Source: CAVQMC01 sp963713505
GTDB taxonomy: Bacteria > Bacteroidota > Ignavibacteria > Ignavibacteriales > Ignavibacteriaceae
Assembly: GCA_963713505.1 (NCBI GenBank)
Contig: CAVQMC010000026.1
Span: 1-15,806 of the forward strand
DNA length: 15,806 bases
Direction of reading: 5' to 3'
Shown here: piece by piece, positions 1 to 8,221 of the stretch
Layout of the letters: each line of letters starts with the position of its first letter
Numbering within the stretch: the first letter of the stretch is position 1
Notes under the pieces: generated by a model
The model's database searches: none
What the model saw: the letters and a program-made list of their open reading frames with translations, nothing else
Told to the model about the DNA's origin: nothing
Made by a program: the position numbers and the translations under genes

Positions 1-30
1 GATGATAAAGAAGAAAAGAAAGAAGAATAA
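1..30 (+). CDS. tssB: 3' end of upstream gene, probably TssB (sheath small subunit)
   Basis: The window opens in an open frame that reads DDKEEKKEE and stops at TAA 28-30, 49 bases before tssC. In nearly all T6SS loci tssB (VipA/ImpB) sits directly before tssC, and the two proteins co-assemble into the contractile sheath. Only nine residues are visible, a highly charged Lys/Glu tail that is not diagnostic in itself. The assignment rests on gene order and could be wrong. Confidence 0.5.
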   Translation, partial: DDKEEKKEE

Positions 31-65
31 TTCTGTACTTATGTTAAATAAAATTAAAAAGAATC

Positions 66-70
66 GGAGG
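66..70 (+). promoter_or_regulatory. Ribosome binding site of tssC
   Basis: GGAGG lies nine bases before the ATG at 80, in an otherwise A/T-rich leader. It supports this start codon. Confidence 0.7.
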
Positions 71-79
71 AATATTTAA

Positions 80-1546
80 ATGGCAAAAGAAAAACAAACA
101 GGTACAGAACAAGAACAGAAAACCGAACAAAGTTCTGTAGATAAACTAATGTCGTTGCTGGATGAATCCAAAAAAGATGCAGTGGCGGAATTTATCGGCA
201 AAGTTGGCAAAGAAGCAGAAGTCTTTAAAGTTACTGGTGCATTGGTAGATTCATTTATTGCAGATATCGATACAGTTTTAAGCGCACAAATGGATGTAAT
301 TATTCATAATAAAGATTTTCAGGAATTAGAATCCACATGGCGTGGTTTAAATTTCCTTATACAAAATACTGAATTCAGTAAGCCTGTTAAATTCGAACTA
401 TTAGATTGTTCAAAAGAAGAGTTATATGACGATTTAAATGAAGCTGCAAACGGCGAGGGATACGAGAAAGATTCAGGGTTGTGGCATCACATTTATTGGG
501 GTGCTTACGATAAAGTAGGTGGACATTCATACACTGCAATAGTTGGCGATTTGCAGATAGACAACTCACCTCAGGATATTTCTTTACTGCAGCATATATC
601 AGTTTTATCAGAATCCGCTCAAATTCCTTTTATCGCAAATGCAAGCCATAAATTCTTTGGAGAAGAAAGCTTTGGCGATGTAATGGATAACCGTTTTCTG
701 ACTGAGCAGGTAAATGATGGTGCCGAATATACTGCTTGGAGAGCTTTCAGGGATGACGACCGTTCAAAATATATTGGTTTAGCTTTACCAAGATTTTTAG
801 GAAGATTACCTTACAATGCGGAATCGGAACCAACTAAAAATTTCAATTACAACGAAGGTGTTTACCGAGAAAATAAAGATAACAGTCTATGGTGTAATGC
901 ATCATTTGCTTTGGCTTCCAACATGGTTAAAAGCTTTGAAAAATGGGGCTGGAGTGTAAAAATAGTTGGAGTAGATTCCGGCGGTAAGGTTGAAAATCTA
1001 CCTACTCCGACTTATGAAGAACATGGTCAGAAGAAATTGAAAGTTCCGTTAGAGGCTTCTGTCGGGCAGGCAAAAGATCAGGAACTTTGCGATTTAGGTT
1101 TTATTCCATTAGCTCATTGGGACAGAACTGATTATGCTGCTTTCTTCGAAGTTCCATCTACAAACAGACCAAAGCAAATTAAAAATGATCCTGAAGCTAC
1201 TGCTAATTATGCTGTTGGTGCAAGACTCCAATATACAATGCTTGTTACAAGGATTGCACATTATTTAAAATACAGGCAATTAACTTTTGTCGGTAAAAAT
1301 GCCGGGGCAGGAGATATCGAAAAAGATCTTAAAAAATGGCTGGATACATTGGTAGCAGATTTTCCTAATGCTCCTGAATCCGTAATTGCTGAAAGACCTC
1401 TTCGCTCTTACCAGCTTCATGTTGAAGAATTGGCTGAAAAACCAGGATTCTTCCAAATAAGTGCGGAGTTTAGACCACATGTTGCAATAACCGGCATGGA
1501 TGTTAACCTTAAACTTATAGCTTTCCACTCAGGGGAAGAATCATAA
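80..1546 (+). CDS. tssC: T6SS contractile sheath large subunit TssC (VipB/EvpB family)
   Basis: TssC pairs with TssB to form the cytoplasmic contractile sheath around the Hcp tube; contraction drives the spike outward and ClpV then dismantles the sheath. The 488-residue length is normal for the family. Seen in the sequence: an acidic, Gln/Lys-rich N-terminus, the family motif TWRGLNFLI around residues 86-94, the central LPYNAESEP segment, and the typical C-terminal part with EFRPHVAITGMDVNLKL near the end. The start is fixed by the GGAGG at 66-70. The gene is intact, follows the presumed tssB by 49 bases and precedes hcp by 45 bases, so the three are probably co-transcribed. Identification is secure from several family-specific motifs. 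Confidence 0.96.
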   Translation: MAKEKQTGTEQEQKTEQSSVDKLMSLLDESKKDAVAEFIGKVGKEAEVFKVTGALVDSFIADIDTVLSAQMDVIIHNKDFQELESTWRGLNFLIQNTEFSKPVKFELLDCSKEELYDDLNEAANGEGYEKDSGLWHHIYWGAYDKVGGHSYTAIVGDLQIDNSPQDISLLQHISVLSESAQIPFIANASHKFFGEESFGDVMDNRFLTEQVNDGAEYTAWRAFRDDDRSKYIGLALPRFLGRLPYNAESEPTKNFNYNEGVYRENKDNSLWCNASFALASNMVKSFEKWGWSVKIVGVDSGGKVENLPTPTYEEHGQKKLKVPLEASVGQAKDQELCDLGFIPLAHWDRTDYAAFFEVPSTNRPKQIKNDPEATANYAVGARLQYTMLVTRIAHYLKYRQLTFVGKNAGAGDIEKDLKKWLDTLVADFPNAPESVIAERPLRSYQLHVEELAEKPGFFQISAEFRPHVAITGMDVNLKLIAFHSGEES

Positions 1547-1578
1547 TATTTAAATATTTATTCATTTTATTAATTACC

Positions 1579-1585
1579 AAGGAGG
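1579..1585 (+). promoter_or_regulatory. Very strong ribosome binding site of hcp
   Basis: AAGGAGG, followed by T, is almost fully complementary to the usual 16S rRNA 3' end and lies six bases before the hcp ATG at 1592. It is the strongest such site in the window, which fits Hcp being the most abundant T6SS component. Confidence 0.75.
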
Positions 1586-1591
1586 TATCTA

Positions 1592-2059
1592 ATGGCTGTA
1601 AAAGGCGAAGTCTTTTTTAAGAACCATGAAGGAACCGAGTTAGAAGGTCCCCGCGAAAATAAATCAAGTTTGGTTTATAATTTTAAACATTCGGTTTATC
1701 TTCCCTACGAAAAGGAAGAAAATAAGATTCAAGGTTCAAGGAAAATAACTGCTTTCGAGTTAATCAAAGGAATTGATCAATTAACTCCTCAACTTTATCA
1801 AATGGTTTGTCTCGGTGAAATGTGCAAGGAGGTAAAAATAACTTTATATAGAATTGCTATGGATAAAGGTGATGAGGAACCATATTTCCACTACACTTTG
1901 GAAGATGCAAAAGTCGTTTCGGTAGAAAACTGGATGCCTCCAACATATATACCTGAAAATGAAGGTGTTGGCCATCTTGAAAAAGTTATGATACTTGCTA
2001 GAAAACTTACTTGGGAATATTTGGACGGCGGTATTATGTATACAGAAGAAGCCTTTTAA
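1592..2059 (+). CDS. hcp: T6SS inner tube protein Hcp (TssD)
   Basis: Hcp hexamers stack into the tube expelled by the sheath, carry small effectors in their lumen and bind the base of VgrG. The protein has 155 residues, usual for the family. It starts MAVKGEVFFKNHEGTELEG and holds the pattern of the Hcp1 fold: alternating beta strands, the helix segment with ITAFELIKGIDQLTPQL, and the late WEYLDGG motif before an acidic end. There is no C-terminal toxin extension, so this is a structural Hcp. The gene follows tssC by 45 bases, has an excellent ribosome site, and is followed by a strong hairpin, both consistent with high expression. No defect is seen. Confidence 0.95.
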   Translation: MAVKGEVFFKNHEGTELEGPRENKSSLVYNFKHSVYLPYEKEENKIQGSRKITAFELIKGIDQLTPQLYQMVCLGEMCKEVKITLYRIAMDKGDEEPYFHYTLEDAKVVSVENWMPPTYIPENEGVGHLEKVMILARKLTWEYLDGGIMYTEEAF

Positions 2060-2076
2060 CATCATTCCTTATTTTT

Positions 2077-2126
2077 ATAAAAGTGGATAATATCTCTTCT
2101 CCGAAGATTAATATATCCACTTTTAT
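2077..2126 (+). terminator. Hairpin with U-rich tail between hcp and tssE
   Basis: A perfect 13-base inverted repeat (2077-2089, ATAAAAGTGGATA, against 2114-2126) encloses a 24-base loop that has its own small stem (CTTC 2096-2099 with GAAG 2103-2106). The right arm runs into TTTTATTTCATTT. This looks like a Rho-independent terminator, or a partial terminator/mRNA-stabilising element, placed 17 bases after the hcp stop. The stem is rich in A-U pairs, so it may be leaky. Because tssE onward has the same strand and no obvious promoter, attenuation is more likely than full termination. Confidence 0.65.
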
Positions 2127-2147
2127 TTCATTTATAATTTTAATTGA

Positions 2148-2600
2148 ATGCAAAATTTAAGTTTATTTGATATTCTTGTCGGGCAGTTTATCTCGGAATC
2201 CAGAAATCCAGACGATGCCGATTTTACAAATTTTGATTCTTTGTCTGAAGATCAAAAACTGAGGTTCAGTATTATAGAAAATTTAAGATTGGTTTTATCT
2301 ACGAGACAAGGTTCTGTTATTCATTTGCCCGATTTCGGAATGCCGGATATCTTACAATTATATTTTGAATCCGGTAATTCGATTGAACCTATAAAAAAAG
2401 TAATAAGAGATGTTATATTAAAATATGAACCTAGAATTGGTGATGTCCAAATACAAAGCTCAGACTTTGATCAAGAAAATATGAGGATTTCTTTAAAGAT
2501 AATTGCAATGATAAAAGATAATCCGAATAAGGAAATTTTACTAACCGAATTTTCAACAACCGGCTGGACAAAAGTAGTCTACGAAAAGGATGCAAAATGA
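2148..2600 (+). CDS. tssE: T6SS baseplate wedge protein TssE (gp25-like)
   Basis: TssE is the gp25-like part of the baseplate wedge and seeds sheath assembly together with TssF and TssG. The 150-residue protein begins MQNLSLFDIL and has the family signature ENLRLVLSTRQGS at residues 44-56, followed by PDFGMPD (61-67) and the EPR motif (94-96) characteristic of gp25-like proteins. No clear ribosome site precedes the ATG, but the family N-terminus (Ser-Leu-Phe-Asp close after Met) supports this start. The stop overlaps the tssF start in ATGA (2597-2600), indicating translational coupling. It lies just downstream of the hairpin after hcp. Confidence 0.94.
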   Translation: MQNLSLFDILVGQFISESRNPDDADFTNFDSLSEDQKLRFSIIENLRLVLSTRQGSVIHLPDFGMPDILQLYFESGNSIEPIKKVIRDVILKYEPRIGDVQIQSSDFDQENMRISLKIIAMIKDNPNKEILLTEFSTTGWTKVVYEKDAK

Positions 2601-4456
2601 GTTCTGATAAATATTTCGAAAGAGAATATAATTTTCTCCAGGTTTCAGGAGAAGAATTCAGTAAAAAACATCCGACTCTCGGTTCTCGTCTTCATTTAAG
2701 CGAAAGAGAACGGAAAGATCCATTTGTAGAAAGATTATTTGAAGGTTTTGCTTTTCTTGCAGGCAGAATTCATGAAAGGTTAGATGATGAATTCCCTGAA
2801 ATTGCCGGCGGTATTATAGAAATTCTTTTCCCTCATTTATTAAAACCTTTTCCTTCATGTTCAATTCTTCAAGCTAAACATAAAGTAGGTGCAATAACAA
2901 CTCCGGTTTTAATAGGTAAAGGAAGCGAAATTCAAACTCAAACAGGTAAATATAAAGTTAAATATAAAGTATATGCCGGGCCAAGAGAAAAAAGCAGAAT
3001 TACCGAAAAGGAAGAACCTGCTGAATTCACTTTTTGTACAACTCAAAATCTTACGGTTAGACCAATTAAAATAACTCAGGTAAAAGTAGTTGATTCACCG
3101 CAAGGAAATTCATCGCTGATTTTAACTATTCAGCCTGATAGGAATATTAATTATGAATCATTGGAGTTAAATAGATTTCAAATTTATCTTCATGGTTCGG
3201 CTTCAATAAAATATAATTTACTTCTTTATTTAACGAAATATGTTTCTTCGGTTTCAGTGCGAGAAATAGTTAATGATAAAACACCTTTTCAAAAAGTTGA
3301 TGGTGTAAAAATTGGTATTCCCGAACTTTCTAAAGAAATTATAGAAGAGGGTGAAGTTGATAACTCAATATTACCATTTTCTAAGACTACATTTTCCGGT
3401 TATAGAATACTGCAGGAGTATTTTGCTTTTCCGGAAAAATTATTTTTTGTTGATATGGTTGGCTTAGATAAATTTAATCCTTCCGGTGAATCTCATCCGT
3501 TTGAAATAAAAATTGATTTTGATAGAAAATTATTAAGAGAAAAACACCCGGGACTAAATAATATCTTACTTAATTGTACTCCCATTGTAAATCTGTTTCC
3601 TAAAACAACAGAAGAAGTTATTGTAAACCAAAGATTACCTGAATATTATATAGTTCCGGATTTGGACAGAAGAAAGAGCAGAGAAATTTATTCGGTTGAT
3701 AAAGTAAGTGGAATAAGTGAAGATAAATTTGAACAATATAAATATATTCCCATTTCATCCCACGATATTTTAGATACCAGCGATCCGGAATATAATTATA
3801 AAAGATTTTATTCTACCTTCAGAAGAACTCAGCAAAACGACATGAACGACACATTCATTCGTTTGTTTGGACCTAGTATGGAATATGAAGAATTTCCGAA
3901 AGAAACTTTGAGTATTGAAGCAACACTGTCAAATGGATTTTTACCTTCCGCATATTTGGAAGTAGGTTCTATAAAAGAACCAATTGATTTTCCGGCAGGA
4001 ATTGAAGCATCGAACATTACAATTCCGAATGAAGTACTGGAATGCCCGAAAAGGCAAAATTATTTATGGTCTTTAATTTCTCATTTAACTGTTAGTTATA
4101 CTTCCTTGGCAGATGCTGATTCTCTAAAAAGTATTTTAAATTTATATAATTGGACGATGACGCATAATCATCCCAACAAAAAAAGAATTGAAGGAATAAA
4201 AAAGATTCACACACCTAAATTAATCAGCAAGTTTAAGAATCAAAGTATAATAAGAGGAATTGAATTTCATATTGAAGTAGACCCTAAAGAATTCGAACAG
4301 GGAGAGGGAGATATTAATTTATTCGGAATGGTTTTGAATAATTTCCTTTCGCAATATGTTACTCTTAACTCATTTGTATTTTTAAAAATTACAGAAATAG
4401 GTACTGGTAAAAGTTATACATGGGAACCACTAATAGGCGCAATTCTTCCTGTATAA
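2597..4456 (+). CDS. tssF: T6SS baseplate protein TssF (VasA/ImpG family)
   Basis: TssF forms the baseplate wedge core, two copies per TssG, joining the VgrG hub to the sheath and the membrane complex. The 619-residue length is typical. Family signatures are clear at the N-terminus: the initial REYNFLQ region, DPFVERLFEGFAFLAGRIH at residues 41-59, then DEFPE and a PHLLKPFPS stretch around 79-87. The C-terminus ends with a WEPLIG motif like other TssF proteins, so the stop at 4454-4456 looks natural. It starts inside the tssE stop and its own last 37 bases overlap the tssG reading frame. The gene is intact. Confidence 0.95.
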   Translation: MSSDKYFEREYNFLQVSGEEFSKKHPTLGSRLHLSERERKDPFVERLFEGFAFLAGRIHERLDDEFPEIAGGIIEILFPHLLKPFPSCSILQAKHKVGAITTPVLIGKGSEIQTQTGKYKVKYKVYAGPREKSRITEKEEPAEFTFCTTQNLTVRPIKITQVKVVDSPQGNSSLILTIQPDRNINYESLELNRFQIYLHGSASIKYNLLLYLTKYVSSVSVREIVNDKTPFQKVDGVKIGIPELSKEIIEEGEVDNSILPFSKTTFSGYRILQEYFAFPEKLFFVDMVGLDKFNPSGESHPFEIKIDFDRKLLREKHPGLNNILLNCTPIVNLFPKTTEEVIVNQRLPEYYIVPDLDRRKSREIYSVDKVSGISEDKFEQYKYIPISSHDILDTSDPEYNYKRFYSTFRRTQQNDMNDTFIRLFGPSMEYEEFPKETLSIEATLSNGFLPSAYLEVGSIKEPIDFPAGIEASNITIPNEVLECPKRQNYLWSLISHLTVSYTSLADADSLKSILNLYNWTMTHNHPNKKRIEGIKKIHTPKLISKFKNQSIIRGIEFHIEVDPKEFEQGEGDINLFGMVLNNFLSQYVTLNSFVFLKITEIGTGKSYTWEPLIGAILPV

Positions 4457-5439
4457 AGGAAGATCTTTTAAAAAACGGTCCGACTTATAATGTTTGGCAA
4501 GCAGTTTGGCTTGGTGAAAACATTACAAAAAAAGACCATCCCGAAAGAAAGGATTATCTTTTTGATCAGGCAGGATTAAGATTCCGGCCATATGAAAAAT
4601 ATGAATATCCTCCGACAGATATAAAAGAAATCGTTTCTGAAAATAACGAACTGGTTTATACACTTACTTTTATGGGATTATATGGAGTAAATTCCCCACT
4701 TCCGCGAAGTTATCATGAACCTGTTGCAACCCAGCAGAGAGTTTTAGGAAAAGGTGAAGTTCCTATTCAAAATTTCTTGGATATTTTTAACAATAGATTT
4801 TATTGGCTTTATTATAATTCGTGGAAAAAATACAGGTTTTATCTTTATCTAAATAGTGATAACAAAAATAAGATCTTTTCCAGAATAAATTCATTTATTG
4901 GAAGAGGACTATCAGATCAAAAATTTAATTCTTATTTATCAGATTTTACACTATTAAAATTTTCCGGCATTTTAAGCCGGCGTGTAAGGAATAAAGAAGG
5001 ATTAAATATTCTTCTTAATCATATCTTCCCGCAATTTGCTCTTAAAGTAAAAGAATTTGTTCCGAAATGGGTTGAATTGGCTGATGCTCCTTCAATAGGC
5101 AGCAGTGATAATAAATTAGGTATTAGTAGTTTTGCCGGTAAATATGCATTAGATTATATGAGCAGGATTTGCATAGAGATTGGACCAATAAGTTTTGAGG
5201 ATTATCTTAGATTTTTACCCGGAACCGATAGTGCAAAAAAAATTACAGAACTCTTAAAGTTATATTTAAATGATGGTCTTGAGTTCGATCTAAAATTTAA
5301 AATCAATTCCAACTCAATCGTTTCCGTTTCATGGAATGACGATAGATTGAAATTAGGTTCAACTTTGTGGCTTGGAAAACCAAAAATGGAAATTATGGAA
5401 GTTTACATTCATTACGAAGAAATTGTTAATGTAAATTAA
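4420..5439 (+). CDS. tssG: T6SS baseplate protein TssG (VasB/ImpH family)
   Basis: TssG holds two TssF copies and TssE in the baseplate wedge. The protein has 339 residues. Seen: YNVWQAVWLGEN around residues 23-34, matching the family's FFQAVRLLE-like segment, and YGVNSPLP from about residue 88, matching the conserved GxxGxxSPLP segment. The ATG at 4420 is the only ATG, GTG or TTG start upstream of these motifs, because a TAA stands in frame at 4408-4410. It overlaps tssF by 37 bases and has no evident ribosome site, so translation probably depends on ribosomes coming from tssF. Residues 1-12 may be non-conserved. Identification is good, the exact start less so. Confidence 0.92.
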   Translation: MGTTNRRNSSCIKEDLLKNGPTYNVWQAVWLGENITKKDHPERKDYLFDQAGLRFRPYEKYEYPPTDIKEIVSENNELVYTLTFMGLYGVNSPLPRSYHEPVATQQRVLGKGEVPIQNFLDIFNNRFYWLYYNSWKKYRFYLYLNSDNKNKIFSRINSFIGRGLSDQKFNSYLSDFTLLKFSGILSRRVRNKEGLNILLNHIFPQFALKVKEFVPKWVELADAPSIGSSDNKLGISSFAGKYALDYMSRICIEIGPISFEDYLRFLPGTDSAKKITELLKLYLNDGLEFDLKFKINSNSIVSVSWNDDRLKLGSTLWLGKPKMEIMEVYIHYEEIVNVN

Positions 5440-5484
5440 ATTATTCTATCCCTTATTTCCCGTTAAAATAACCTTCCGAATAAT
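5440..5484 (+). repeat. Weak nested inverted repeats between tssG and clpV
   Basis: ATTATTC (5440-5446) pairs with GAATAAT (5478-5484). Inside it TTATTT (5453-5458) pairs with AAATAA (5466-5471). Both arms are A/T-dominated and no T-run follows directly, so this may be an mRNA fold or simply a product of low complexity. No convincing promoter is seen in the 73-base gap. Confidence 0.25.
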
Positions 5485-5501
5485 CAATTATAGAAAATTT
5501 T

Positions 5502-5506
5502 AGGAG
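5502..5506 (+). promoter_or_regulatory. Ribosome binding site of clpV
   Basis: AGGAG lies six bases before the ATG at 5513 and fixes that start. Confidence 0.7.
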
Positions 5507-5512
5507 ATCAAT

Positions 5513-6592
5513 ATGCAAAGTAAAGATTTAAAATCTCTACTGTTGAAATTAAATAATTATTTAGTCAGAAGTTTGGATACCGCAACCGGTTTAGGTATAA
5601 AACATGGTCATTACGAAATTACATTTGATCATTTATTAAATTCAATGCTGGAAGACGGCCAGGGAGATATTCCATCAATTTTGAAACATTTTGCAATTGA
5701 TTCAGGTGATGTTCAAACGACTCTTAATAAAAATTTAAATGAATTAGAGTCGGGAAATTCTGGTAAACCGAAACTTTCGCCATTATTAACAGAATTATTG
5801 GAAGATTCCTGGATAACCAGTTCAGTTCATCATCATGAAAGCAAAATAAGATCCGGTGCATTATTTGAAGTCTTTGTTTCATCGGAACAGGTAATAAGTT
5901 CTAACTTAATGGATATTTTATCAAAGGTTAAGCTGGAAGAGTTAAGATCGGAATTTTATAACATTGTTAAAGGTTCAGTGGAAGATGCATCTGTTTCTTC
6001 AGAGATTATTTCTCAGGAAGAAGCGAGAGAGTTACCACCGAATGCAACCGTTCTGGATTTATATACTGCAAATTTAACTGCACAGGCTAAAGAAGGAAAA
6101 ATTGATCCGATACTTGGAAGAGATGAAGAAATAATTCAAATGATTGAAGTTCTTTGCAGAAGAAAAAAATCAAATCCAATTTTATTAGGAGAGCCGGGAG
6201 TTGGTAAAACTGCCTTGGTCGAAGGTTTAGCAATAAAAATTGCTGATGATGAAGTACCGGATATTTTAAAGAATAATCAAATTTATGCTTTGGATTTAGG
6301 CTCACTTCAGGCCGGAACAAAAATGCGTGGTGAATTTGAAAAAAGACTCAAAGCGGTTATAAATGAAATTACAAATTCTGCACAACCTTCAATTTTATTT
6401 ATAGATGAAGCTCATACATTAATTGGCGCAGGTGGTTCCGAAGGCGGCGGAGATGCAGCTAATCTTTTAAAACCTGCTCTTGCAAGAGGAACATTTAGGG
6501 CAATTGCCGCAACTACTTACCTGGAATACAATAAATATTTTGCTAAAGATGCAGCCCTTGAAAGAAGATTTCAGCCAATTCATGTCAGGTGA
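5513..6592 (+). CDS. clpV: ClpV (TssH) AAA+ ATPase, N-terminal part of a frameshifted gene (5513-8132)
   Basis: ClpV extracts TssC from contracted sheaths so that the subunits can be reused. This 359-residue segment holds the Clp N-domain (about residues 1-150, the part that recognises the sheath) and most of the first AAA+ module: Walker A GEPGVGKT at 226-233, Walker B ILFIDEAH at 294-301, and the arginine-finger region ending ERRFQPIHV. It then stops at TGA 6590-6592. The homologous sequence continues at once in the +1 frame with EPEDD, and family members have one residue between this Val and the Glu-Pro. Thus four bases (AGGT) stand where three are expected. Both parts joined give about 870 residues, normal for ClpV. 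The break is a sequencing error, a mutation or +1 recoding; it cannot be resolved here. Confidence 0.9.
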   Translation: MQSKDLKSLLLKLNNYLVRSLDTATGLGIKHGHYEITFDHLLNSMLEDGQGDIPSILKHFAIDSGDVQTTLNKNLNELESGNSGKPKLSPLLTELLEDSWITSSVHHHESKIRSGALFEVFVSSEQVISSNLMDILSKVKLEELRSEFYNIVKGSVEDASVSSEIISQEEARELPPNATVLDLYTANLTAQAKEGKIDPILGRDEEIIQMIEVLCRRKKSNPILLGEPGVGKTALVEGLAIKIADDEVPDILKNNQIYALDLGSLQAGTKMRGEFEKRLKAVINEITNSAQPSILFIDEAHTLIGAGGSEGGGDAANLLKPALARGTFRAIAATTYLEYNKYFAKDAALERRFQPIHVR

Positions 6593-8132
6593 ACCTGAAG
6601 ATGATAAAGCAATATTAATGTTAAGAGGAATTAAAGATAAATACGAAGCTTATCATGGAATTCATATAACCGATGAAGCTCTTGAAGCTGCCGTGAAATT
6701 ATCCAGAAGATATATTGCAGGAAGACAACTGCCTGATAAAGCTGTCGATCTTTTGGATACATCAGCTACAAGGGTTAAAATGTCACTTACAAGCAAACCG
6801 GCAAAATTAGAACTGCTTATCAGTAAAATGAAATCTCTGGATATTGCTATAAATGCTCAGCAAAAAGATTCCGATATGGAATTAAAGATTGATCAGGAAA
6901 TCTTAGATAATTTAAAAACTAGTAAGACACAAATTGAAAAGGAAATAAAAGTAAATGAAAATAAATGGAAAAAGGAAAGCGAACTAACTAAAAATTTAAT
7001 GGATTTAAGAATGAAAAAATTTTCCGGAAACGGGAAAGGAAAAAACGATCCTGAAATCAAAAAGGAAATTGAAAAAGTAAAAACAGAAATTGGAAAAATT
7101 CAGGATGGAAAGCCTCAAGTATTTGCTGAAGTGGCTGCAAATACTGTGGCAGAAGTTATTGAAGCCTGGACTGGAATTAAAGTTGGAAATATGACTCGTG
7201 ATGAAATGTCAACTTTATTACTTCTGGAAGATGAATTAAAGAAAAGAGTTATCGGGCAGGACCATGCAATAAAACAAATTGCCGATGCAATAAGAGGAGC
7301 GAAAGTTGGAATTAAAAAGGAAGAAGGTCCGATTGGAGTTTTCATGCTGGTTGGTACAAGCGGAGTTGGAAAGACTGAACTTTCCCGTGCCGTTGCGGAA
7401 GTTTTATTTGGTGATGAAAGATTTATGATAACTTTAAATATGACTGAATATCAGAATGAATACAATACTTCTAGATTAATTGGAGCGGATCCCGGATTAG
7501 TCGGTTACGGAGAAGGCGGTGCTTTAAGTGAGCCTGTTAGAAGAAGACCTTTCAGTGTAGTTCTATTAGATGAAATTGAAAAAGCTAATCCATCTGTAAT
7601 TGATCTTTTTATGCAGATATTTGACAGAGGAATGCTGCAGGATGCAGATAGGAGAAATATAGATTTTTCAAATACCATTATTTTTATGACATCAAATCTT
7701 GCCTCGGATGTATTATTCCAAAAGTATAATGAAGGAATGAATTCCCCTGAAGATCTTTTGGAAGAATTGCGTCCATATTTAAATCAGTATTTTAGACCTG
7801 AATTTCTTGGAAGAGTGAAACCAATAGTCTTTTTACCGCTAAGTCCTGAAGTAATGAAACCGATTGTTGAATTAAAACTTGGAAAAATCAAAAAGAGATT
7901 ATTAGATAATCAAGGTCTCGAAGTAGAATTTAATAAAACTGTAATTGATGATATTGTTGCAATGTGTACTAGAGCTGAAACCGGTGCGAGGAATGTAGAT
8001 GCGATTGTTGACAAAAAACTTGCGCCTGAAATATCCGCACAGCTTTTAGGTCTTTTGGCTGAAGGAAAAAGTGCTGAAAAATTGACTGTTAATAGGGGCA
8101 AGGACGGGACTTTTAAATATAAATTTTCCTAA
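6582..8132 (+). CDS. clpV: ClpV (TssH), C-terminal part of the frameshifted gene
   Basis: This segment contains the rest of the first AAA+ module (TDEALEAAVKLSRRYI and the following PDKAVDLLD motif), a Lys/Glu-rich coiled-coil middle region, and the complete second AAA+ module. In the latter, Walker A GTSGVGKT is at bases 7353-7376, Walker B VVLLDE at 7557-7574, and the late GARNVD sensor motif is intact. An ATG at 6582 (reading MSGEPEDD) overlaps the end of the first part by 11 bases and could allow restart, but it would split the first ATPase module after its arginine-finger region, so two independent functional proteins are unlikely. The downstream half shows no further damage, which argues against long-standing decay. 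vgrG follows after 89 bases. Confidence 0.9.
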   Translation: MSGEPEDDKAILMLRGIKDKYEAYHGIHITDEALEAAVKLSRRYIAGRQLPDKAVDLLDTSATRVKMSLTSKPAKLELLISKMKSLDIAINAQQKDSDMELKIDQEILDNLKTSKTQIEKEIKVNENKWKKESELTKNLMDLRMKKFSGNGKGKNDPEIKKEIEKVKTEIGKIQDGKPQVFAEVAANTVAEVIEAWTGIKVGNMTRDEMSTLLLLEDELKKRVIGQDHAIKQIADAIRGAKVGIKKEEGPIGVFMLVGTSGVGKTELSRAVAEVLFGDERFMITLNMTEYQNEYNTSRLIGADPGLVGYGEGGALSEPVRRRPFSVVLLDEIEKANPSVIDLFMQIFDRGMLQDADRRNIDFSNTIIFMTSNLASDVLFQKYNEGMNSPEDLLEELRPYLNQYFRPEFLGRVKPIVFLPLSPEVMKPIVELKLGKIKKRLLDNQGLEVEFNKTVIDDIVAMCTRAETGARNVDAIVDKKLAPEISAQLLGLLAEGKSAEKLTVNRGKDGTFKYKFS

Positions 8133-8210
8133 TTGATTTTTTATAAATCTTCATTTCATAATTAATACCAAAATAGTCATTTAACATTATTTCTATAAAA
8201 AACTCTAGCG

Positions 8211-8215
8211 AGAGG
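8211..8215 (+). promoter_or_regulatory. Ribosome binding site of vgrG
   Basis: AGAGG lies six bases before the vgrG ATG at 8222. The 89-base gap upstream also has a 9-base A/T-only inverted repeat (8137-8145 with 8194-8202), too weak to interpret. I see no reliable promoter in the gap. Confidence 0.5.
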
Positions 8216-8221
8216 TTTTAG

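Noticed and set aside
4964..4980. CCGGC...GCCGG five-base inverted repeat
   Set aside because: It is a short stem within well-conserved tssG coding sequence, with no U-tail, and is expected by chance.
6560..6595. A prfB-type (RF2) programmed frameshift signal in clpV
   Set aside because: The RF2 site needs CUU-UGA with a Shine-Dalgarno-like AGGGGG a few bases upstream. Here the codon is AGG and no such element precedes it. Only the +1 direction and the UGA agree.
8133..8221. Possible promoter (TTGATT, spacer, CATAAT) and A/T-only 9-base inverted repeat before vgrG
   Set aside because: In DNA this AT-rich such matches occur frequently. The arms are all A/T with a 48-base loop, and nothing else supports a separate promoter.
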